Part shown: piece after piece, positions 57,884 to 64,000 of the stretch
Numbering within the stretch: position 1 is the first letter of the stretch
Layout: the number at the start of each line of letters is the position of its first letter
NCBI RefSeq assembly: GCF_000614185.1
Contig: NZ_BAKM01000024.1
Span: 1-64,000, forward strand
Direction of reading: 5' to 3'
Source of the DNA: Phocaeicola sartorii JCM 17136 = DSM 21941
GTDB lineage: Bacteria > Bacteroidota > Bacteroidia > Bacteroidales > Bacteroidaceae
Length of the DNA: 64,000 nucleotides
The notes under the pieces: model-generated
What the model was told of the DNA's origin: nothing
The model's input: only the letters and a program-made list of their open reading frames with translations
The model's database searches: none
Made by a program: the position numbers and the translations under genes

Positions 57884-60800
57884 ATGAAATCAAACTCGTT
57901 CTTAAGAAATCGAAAGGCTTTGACCGCCTTATTGCTTTGTACAGGTTTTGTTGCAACTCAGCCGTTCAGTGTGATGGCCGGAGAGATGGTGGCTTCCGTA
58001 CAAACAGTTCAGCAGCAGAAACAATCTGTTTCAGGTACAATCAAAGACCCGGCGGGAGAACCGGTTATCGGTGCCAGTATTTTAGAGAAAGGCACTACCA
58101 ATGGTACGATTACTGATTTTGACGGTAATTTTACATTGAATGTGGCTCCGGGAGCTACACTGGTTATTTCTTATATAGGATATAAGAATCAGGAAATGAA
58201 AGTTACTCCGGGAAAATCACTTAACATTATTTTGCAGGAAGATACCGAAACGTTGGATGAAGTAGTGGTGGTAGGTTATGGTGTGCAGAAGAAATCGGAT
58301 GTGACCGGTTCTGTAACCTCAGTCGGGAAGGAACGTTTAGGAAAACTTCCTGTGACGAATGTTTTACAGGCGGTTCAAGGTGCGGCTGCAGGTGTTACTA
58401 TTACACAGACATCTTCCATTCCGGGGGATGCACCGGATGCTTTGGTGCGCGGTCAGAATTCGATCAATGCCAATACCGGTCCGTATATTGTAGTGGACGG
58501 TGTGCCTATCAGCAAGTCGGGAGGTACATTGAATGATATCAATCCGAATGATATTGAATCCATGGAAATTTTGAAAGATGCTTCGGCCACAGCTATTTAT
58601 GGAACAAACGGTGCGAATGGTGTTATTTTGATTACGACCAAACGTGGTGCTTCCGGCAAGCCTAGCATTCGTTATAACGGATATTTCGGTGTGGAGGATT
58701 TTTCTCATAAATTGGATTTCTGTGATGGTGCTCAAATCACTCAGCGCTATAGGGATTATGTGTCACAGAATCCCGGTGAAACCATGTACAATGAGTATGT
58801 GAAGAATGCATACGAAGCGGAAAATCAAGCTAATGGTATAGAGAATGATTGGATTGAAGCTGTATCGCAAACAGGTATCATCCAAGACCATAACGTAAGT
58901 ATCGGTGGTGGGGCGGACAATGTGAAGTATTACGTTTCTGCCGACTATATGAGTCAGAAAGGTGTGCTGAAAGGATTCAACTATAAACGATATTCTATCC
59001 GTACCAACATCGATATGAATGTGACTGATTATATGAAAGTGGGAACTAACTCATATATTGTATCTCATAACCGTGACGGTGGGCGTGTAAACTTTCTGAT
59101 GGCTGAGGCTATGTCTCCTTATGCGAAAATGTATGAAGAAGACGGCAGCTATTGCATCAATCCGATGTATAGTGAAACTTTGTTTACCAATCCGTTGATG
59201 TGGACTACTACCAATCCCGAACGTCGTCAGTGGAATATCAATATAAACGGTTATGCCGAAATAGATTTCGGAAAGCTGGTTTCTCCTCTTCAAGGACTGA
59301 CTTATAAATTCAATGGCGGTTATGCATATATGCCCAAACGTTATAATAACTATGAAGGCAAGTCGGTGAATAATAAGACCGGTTATGCTGAAATAAAGAA
59401 TGAGGAAACACAAAGTTATACCATAGAGAATATCCTTGCCTATAACCGTGATTTTGGGAAACATCATCTGGATCTGACTGCTTTGTATGCCGCTTCGCGC
59501 AAGAAATACCAACGCTCACAGGCTATGGCCAGTAAGTTTATTAATGACGACCAGCAGTGGCATAATATGGGTAGTGCGGAAACACCTAGTGTGGCTTCAT
59601 ATACCGACCTTTATACGACAGTTTCACAAATGGGACGAATCAATTATTCTTATGACAGCCGTTATTTGTTCACATTCACGGTTCGTCGGGACGGTTCTTC
59701 TGTTTTCGGTGACAATAACAAATACGGTGTGTTTCCTTCCATTGCTTTAGGTTGGAATATTGCCCGTGAATCGTTCATGGAGCCTTCCAGTAACTGGTTG
59801 AACACATTAAAGCTGCGTGCTTCTTACGGTAAAGCGGGTAACGAGGCTATCGGAGTATATCAGTCACGTGTGAAGATGAATTCGGGCATGTTGGCTTTAG
59901 GCGGGGCTTCGAATGCCGGCTTGTGGCCCAATGACTTGATGGGTAACGCTGACTTGACTTGGGAGACCACCAAGAGTTTCAACATCGGTCTGGACTTCGG
60001 GCTTTGGAACAATCGCCTGACGGGTAATATCGATGTTTATTTCTCAAGAACCAACGATTTGCTTCTGAAGCGTAATTTGCCGAAAATAAGCGGTTATAAT
60101 ACCGTATTTTCCAACATGGGTGAAACGGCAAACAAGGGTGTGGAATTGACATTGAATTCTCGTAATATCGTTTCAGGTGACTTTACGTGGAGTTCCAATC
60201 TGGTCTTCTCATGGAATAAGAATGAGATAAAAGACCTTTATGGAGATGGACAGAACGACTTGGGCAACCGTTGGTTCCTTGGACATCCGATAGGCGTGAT
60301 TTATGATTATACGATGGTTGGAATCTGGCAGGAAGATGAGATAGCACGGGGCGATCATTTGAATTGGGATCCGATTGCGGAAGCCGGTGATGTGAAGTTG
60401 GCGGATATCAGTGGTCCCAACGGAGTACCTGATGGCAAGATTGATGATAATGACCGTACCATCAAAGGACAGACAACACCGAAATGGATTGGTGGTCTGA
60501 CGAATACGTTTACCTATAAGGATTTCACATTGAGTATCTTTATCCAAACTACACAAGGGTTGAAAAAGAACAATTCATTGATAGGTATGGCGGGTGATGA
60601 AATGGGACGTCGTAATACGACTACTGAAATAGGTTACTGGACTCCGGAGAATAAGAGTAACGAATGGCGTTCTTTACGTAAAAACTCAAACAAGCATGGA
60701 TATGGTTTCCCTTGTGATGCCAGTTATACGCGTATCAAAGATATCACATTGAGCTATACTTTCCCACAACGGATGATTCAGAAGATGGGTATAGGCGGTT

Positions 60801-60985
60801 TGCAACTTTATGTGAGCGGACGTAACCTGTTCACCTTCACAGATTGGGTAGGTTGGGATCCTGAAGCCCGCCAGGTAGCCCGTGGCAACAGTTCTTGGGA
60901 TGCGACAAGGGGCGAGACTGTATATGATAGCAGTAACTATCCGATGACTAAGAGTTGTGTATTTGGTGTTAACTTAACATTCTAA
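57884..60985 (+). CDS. SusC-like TonB-dependent receptor
   Basis: An intact 1033-residue SusC/RagA transporter that imports oligosaccharides with its SusD partner. Signal peptide ends SVMAGE (about residue 32); CarboxypepD_reg domain (VSGTIKDPAGEPVIGASILE ... VISYIGYKNQEMKV); TonB box region (ETLDEVVVVGYGVQKKSDVT); plug (ALVRGQNSINANTGPYIVVD, ILKDASATAIYGTNGANGVI); barrel ending in Phe (FGVNLTF). Unlike its neighbours it carries no frameshift. The SusD gene follows 13 bp downstream, and the divergent HTCS is the likely regulator. Confidence 0.96.
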   Translation: MKSNSFLRNRKALTALLLCTGFVATQPFSVMAGEMVASVQTVQQQKQSVSGTIKDPAGEPVIGASILEKGTTNGTITDFDGNFTLNVAPGATLVISYIGYKNQEMKVTPGKSLNIILQEDTETLDEVVVVGYGVQKKSDVTGSVTSVGKERLGKLPVTNVLQAVQGAAAGVTITQTSSIPGDAPDALVRGQNSINANTGPYIVVDGVPISKSGGTLNDINPNDIESMEILKDASATAIYGTNGANGVILITTKRGASGKPSIRYNGYFGVEDFSHKLDFCDGAQITQRYRDYVSQNPGETMYNEYVKNAYEAENQANGIENDWIEAVSQTGIIQDHNVSIGGGADNVKYYVSADYMSQKGVLKGFNYKRYSIRTNIDMNVTDYMKVGTNSYIVSHNRDGGRVNFLMAEAMSPYAKMYEEDGSYCINPMYSETLFTNPLMWTTTNPERRQWNININGYAEIDFGKLVSPLQGLTYKFNGGYAYMPKRYNNYEGKSVNNKTGYAEIKNEETQSYTIENILAYNRDFGKHHLDLTALYAASRKKYQRSQAMASKFINDDQQWHNMGSAETPSVASYTDLYTTVSQMGRINYSYDSRYLFTFTVRRDGSSVFGDNNKYGVFPSIALGWNIARESFMEPSSNWLNTLKLRASYGKAGNEAIGVYQSRVKMNSGMLALGGASNAGLWPNDLMGNADLTWETTKSFNIGLDFGLWNNRLTGNIDVYFSRTNDLLLKRNLPKISGYNTVFSNMGETANKGVELTLNSRNIVSGDFTWSSNLVFSWNKNEIKDLYGDGQNDLGNRWFLGHPIGVIYDYTMVGIWQEDEIARGDHLNWDPIAEAGDVKLADISGPNGVPDGKIDDNDRTIKGQTTPKWIGGLTNTFTYKDFTLSIFIQTTQGLKKNNSLIGMAGDEMGRRNTTTEIGYWTPENKSNEWRSLRKNSNKHGYGFPCDASYTRIKDITLSYTFPQRMIQKMGIGGLQLYVSGRNLFTFTDWVGWDPEARQVARGNSSWDATRGETVYDSSNYPMTKSCVFGVNLTF

Positions 60986-60998
60986 AAAACGAAAAACT

Positions 60999-62690
60999 AT
61001 GAAACTTAGAAATATATTATTAACTACCTTTGCTGCATCGGCATTCGTTGTTGGAGGCACATCATGCAGCGATAGTTTTCTGGATGAGAAGATGTATTCT
61101 AATTACGGTCCGGAAGTCTCAGATGTAAATGCGAAATTAGTAGGTCTGCACCGTCAATATGCCGCTATATGGGGAATGTCCGGTCAGCAGGGATTTGTAG
61201 GATGCTGGCAGGTAGGTACGGATGTCGGTGCTCCCGGTGACACTCAGGGAGTAGAGGTTCCTTTTTACAGATATCAGGAATTGAATGCAGAGAATGCTGG
61301 GGTAAGTTTCCTTTGGGAAAAATTATATGAACTCATTAATAGTGCGAATCAGATTATCGCTTCACAGGCTGAAGGTGGTGATGCGGCGGCAACAGCCGAA
61401 GCTATGTTCTTCCGTGCTTATGCGTACAATATGTTGGTGACATTATGGGGGGATGTGCCTTTGGTGACAGAGTCGACCAGTATTCCGCGTACTGACTATA
61501 CTCGTAATGCGGTGGCCGAGGTGGATGGGGTTATTGATTCCGATTTGGTTTATGCCATGTCTAATCTTCCGATAGTGGGAGCCGCCAAAAATGAAAGCCG
61601 TATAAATCAAGATATGGCAAGACAGCTCGCGGGAGAAGCCTATCTTCGGATGGGTATGCGTGACGCTTCTTATTTCAAGAAGGCGGAAGATGCGGTGACA
61701 CCTGTTATAACAAGCGGTAAATATGAGTTGATTTCGGCAAGATATGGCAAATATGCGGCCGAGCCGGGGGATTATTATCATGATATGTTCCGTTGGGGGA
61801 ATCAGCGTCGTTCACAGGGAAATGCGGAGGCTATCTGGACTTTCGAAATGGAATATAACCGTGATGTGAACGGTGGTACAATTGACAATCCACAACAGCG
61901 CCGTAATTGGGTGCCTGCTTTTCATAAACTGGATGGTATGGTGAATGCGGATTCCATAGGTGGACGTGGTAATGGCCGTTTGCGTCTCAGTAATTTTGTG
62001 AAATACGGATTATATGAGAAAGGTGATATCCGTAATTCTAATTATAATATCCGTCGTGTGATGTGGTATAACAAGCCCGGTTTCTCAAAAGAATTCGGTA
62101 TTGATGCTAAAGGTTTCCTGGTGGACAAGGACAAAGGCGTAAGAAATGTGACATTGAAGACAGGTGACCGGGTGATTCCTCACGCAGGAGATTCGTTGAA
62201 TGTATTTTATCCTCATACCACTAAATGGGGAGCTTATGATGAAACCGATGATTTTGGCTATGCTGTGGTGAAGGACTGGCCTGTGATGCGTTTGGGAGAA
62301 ACTTACTTGCTCCGGGCGGAGGCTCGTTTCCGTCAGGGAAATACACAGGGGGCGGCAGATGACATCAATGTGTTGCGTGACCGTGCCTTTAAAGACTACC
62401 GTGGGGTAGCTCCGGGTGCCGGTAAGGTAACGGCTGATCAGATTGACATCGATTTCATTCTGGATGAGCGTGCACGTGAATTGATTGGTGAGGAGAACCG
62501 TCGTATGACTCTGGTCCGGACGAATACATTGGCTGAGCGCATCAAACTGAATGGAGATGTGGAACCTGCCGCACCTGGCAATAAGGTTATTACAGGTTTT
62601 GATGTTAATATCCATACATTGCTTCCGATACCTCTGACTGAGATTCAGTTGAACAAGGATGGGGACTTGAAGCAGAATCCGGGTTATTGA
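60999..62690 (+). CDS. SusD-like surface glycan-binding lipoprotein
   Basis: A 563-residue SusD/RagB lipoprotein: lipobox GGTSC (Cys23), then SDSFLDEKMYSNYGPE. TPR-like SusD core with FFRAYAYNMLVTLWGDVPLV and the C-terminal RagB block PVMRLGETYLLRAEARFRQG. FILDERARELIGEENRRMTL and LLPIPLTEIQLN also mark the family. It forms the lid of the SusCD complex. A terminator follows, with a separate promoter for the next gene. Confidence 0.96.
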   Translation: MKLRNILLTTFAASAFVVGGTSCSDSFLDEKMYSNYGPEVSDVNAKLVGLHRQYAAIWGMSGQQGFVGCWQVGTDVGAPGDTQGVEVPFYRYQELNAENAGVSFLWEKLYELINSANQIIASQAEGGDAAATAEAMFFRAYAYNMLVTLWGDVPLVTESTSIPRTDYTRNAVAEVDGVIDSDLVYAMSNLPIVGAAKNESRINQDMARQLAGEAYLRMGMRDASYFKKAEDAVTPVITSGKYELISARYGKYAAEPGDYYHDMFRWGNQRRSQGNAEAIWTFEMEYNRDVNGGTIDNPQQRRNWVPAFHKLDGMVNADSIGGRGNGRLRLSNFVKYGLYEKGDIRNSNYNIRRVMWYNKPGFSKEFGIDAKGFLVDKDKGVRNVTLKTGDRVIPHAGDSLNVFYPHTTKWGAYDETDDFGYAVVKDWPVMRLGETYLLRAEARFRQGNTQGAADDINVLRDRAFKDYRGVAPGAGKVTADQIDIDFILDERARELIGEENRRMTLVRTNTLAERIKLNGDVEPAAPGNKVITGFDVNIHTLLPIPLTEIQLNKDGDLKQNPGY

Positions 62691-62732
62691 TTTTGTTGGG
62701 TCTAAAAATAGGTATATAGAATATTGAAAGAG

Positions 62733-62772
62733 AATAAGGGCATATCTTCAAAAGAGAGTGCCCTTATTTTAT
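62733..62772 (+). terminator. Terminator after the second susD
   Basis: AATAAGGGCA (62733-62742) pairs with TGCCCTTATT (62759-62768), followed by TTATTT. Confidence 0.75.
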
Positions 62773-62888
62773 TTCCCTTTCGGAGAATCTGATGTGATTT
62801 ATTCCGGCAGAAAGAATAAAAAAGACTTTTGGTTGATTTCTGTACTCTTTTGCACGAATTATATTCCTTTTTTTATTAACAGAATATG

Positions 62889-62896
62889 TATTTTTG
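62889..62896 (+). promoter_or_regulatory. -7 box before the GH43 gene
   Basis: TATTTTTG (TAnnTTTG), 34 bp before the ATG; no convincing -33. Confidence 0.45.
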
Positions 62897-62930
62897 GAGA
62901 ATTAGAAACATTCAATAAAAAAAATAATTT

Positions 62931-64000
62931 ATGATGAGTAAACTGAGAAACAGCTTGTGTGTATTGTGCACTGCTTTGATTTTTCTTTGCGGATGCAGCA
63001 ATGAGCCGCTGAAACCCATTCGTTCAGGCGAGATATGGCCTGACAACAACGGCGAGCATATCAATGCCCATGGAGGCGGAGTGATGTACCATGACGGAAC
63101 ATACTACTGGTTCGGCGAGAATAAATGCGATACCACCAGCAGCGCCATGGTGGGAGTGATGTGCTATTCTTTCCGGAATCTTACCGACTGGAAGAACGAA
63201 AGCGTGGCGCTTGCCGTAGTTGATGACGACAGCAGCGACATAGCACGTGGCTGCGTTCTGGAACGTCCTAAAGTGATCTATAATGCGAAAACAGGAAAGT
63301 TCGTGATGTGGTTTCATCTGGAACTGAAAGGAAAAGGCTATTCGGCCGCTCGTGCCGGAGTGGCTGTCAGTGATACTCCCACCGGTCCTTACCGTTTCAT
63401 TCGTTCGGGGCGCGTCAATGCCGGCAAACTACCTGCCGATATGGACGAGCAGGCTGTTGCGGTACTGGATACACTGAATGCCAAGAATTATGAGAAATGG
63501 TGGACTCCTGAATGGACGGATGCCGTAAACAAAGGCTTGATAGTGAAACGTGACTTGGACGGTGGACAGATGTCCCGTGATATGACCCTTTATGTAGATG
63601 AGGACGGCAAAGCCTACCATATCTACTCTTCCGAAGAAAACCTCACGCTTCAGATAGCAGAACTGAGTGATGACTACCTCTCACACACAGGAAACTATGT
63701 GCGTGTGGCTCCTGCCGGACACAATGAGGCTCCTGCCATCTTCAAGAAAGACGGAACTTATTGGATGATCACTTCCGGCTGTACCGGTTGGGCTCCCAAT
63801 GAGGCCCGTATGTTCTCGTCTTCTTCTATTCATGGTCCGTGGACTCAGCATCCTAATCCTTGTGTGGGACCGGATTCGGAACTTACTTTTGGTGGACAGA
63901 GCACGTATATTCTGAAAGTGGAGGGAAAGAAAGATGCCTTTATATTTATGGCAGATATCTGGCGCCCGAAGCACCCTAGTGATGCCCGTTATATTTGGTT
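62931..64000 (+). CDS. GH43-family glycoside hydrolase lipoprotein (3' partial)
   Basis: The first about 356 residues of a surface or periplasmic GH43 enzyme; the gene runs off the window. Lipobox FLCGC (Cys about 22; the ATG at 62934 is equally possible). The five-bladed propeller opens INAHGGGVMYHDGTYYWFGE; the likely acid Glu lies in GHNEAPAIFKKDGTYWMITS (about residue 266), followed by GCTGWAPNEARMF. This pattern fits GH43 subfamilies acting on galactans (subfamily 24 or 34, for example exo-beta-1,3-galactanase); the subfamily is an inference. Placed after susCD, it is probably induced with this PUL. Confidence 0.85.
   Translation, partial: MMSKLRNSLCVLCTALIFLCGCSNEPLKPIRSGEIWPDNNGEHINAHGGGVMYHDGTYYWFGENKCDTTSSAMVGVMCYSFRNLTDWKNESVALAVVDDDSSDIARGCVLERPKVIYNAKTGKFVMWFHLELKGKGYSAARAGVAVSDTPTGPYRFIRSGRVNAGKLPADMDEQAVAVLDTLNAKNYEKWWTPEWTDAVNKGLIVKRDLDGGQMSRDMTLYVDEDGKAYHIYSSEENLTLQIAELSDDYLSHTGNYVRVAPAGHNEAPAIFKKDGTYWMITSGCTGWAPNEARMFSSSSIHGPWTQHPNPCVGPDSELTFGGQSTYILKVEGKKDAFIFMADIWRPKHPSDARYIW

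Overview
This window is chromosomal DNA from a gut member of the Bacteroidales, most likely Bacteroidaceae and plausibly Phocaeicola (P. vulgatus/dorei group). The evidence is two SusC/SusD pairs, a hybrid two-component sensor-regulator, a NigD-like lipoprotein, N-succinylornithine carbamoyltransferase in place of ordinary ornithine carbamoyltransferase, an RRM RNA-binding protein, and many promoters of the Bacteroides type (-7 box TAnnTTTG). The genus is an inference from recall, not from a search.

Layout: (1) 1-5.2 kb is the end of a polysaccharide utilisation locus (PUL): a 5'-truncated SusC and its SusD. (2) 5.4-10.2 kb has a GH92 alpha-mannosidase, a TlpA-like thioredoxin lipid-side protein and a Cof-type HAD phosphatase. 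(3) 10.4-13.7 kb is proB-proA-argF', which makes proline and arginine precursors from glutamate. (4) 14.2-21.1 kb has a rhodanese, a NigD-like protein, an envelope/ribosome run (PASTA protein, rluD, ddl, plsC-like), ThrE and an RRM protein. (5) 21.4-26.3 kb has a two-domain esterase, a GH29 fucosidase and an anaerobic sulfatase-maturating enzyme. (6) 26.5-30.5 kb is housekeeping: rpmH and efp divergent, a GT2, radC, a DUF59 protein and lpxH-like. (7) 31-36.5 kb has pta-ackA divergent from lrgAB, then a DUF2156/GNAT pair. (8) 37-45 kb is metal uptake: two TonB-dependent receptors, feoA and feoB. (9) 45-48.2 kb has folP-cdaA and murF. (10) 48.6-64 kb is a second PUL: a BNR_4 propeller, a GH105-DUF2264 (GH154) fusion, a DUF3810 protein, a hybrid two-component regulator, SusC, SusD and a GH43 running off the end. 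Its enzyme set resembles those that strip rhamnose/glucuronate caps and galactan from arabinogalactan proteins.

Two things cut across the window. First, about 22 single-base indels interrupt at least 16 genes, including essential or near-essential ones (ddl, folP, proA, argF'). In almost every case one missing base in a short run restores a full family protein, so I read these as assembly or sequencing errors, not pseudogenes. I annotate each such gene as one CDS and give the break position.

Second, several gaps carry unexplained short-repeat structures. Three unrelated-looking arrays (13.79, 26.31 and 49.89 kb) each contain about four units with a 22-bp period. There is also a ~227-bp nested inverted repeat that looks like a MITE or paired REP element (48.18 kb), a 9-bp-phased inverted repeat (52.3 kb), a near-perfect 69-bp palindrome (20.8 kb), and a 20-bp palindrome holding two opposed -7 boxes between pta and lrgA. 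The 22-bp-period arrays are my best candidate for something undescribed. I saw no tRNA, rRNA, CRISPR array, insertion sequence with a transposase, or prophage.
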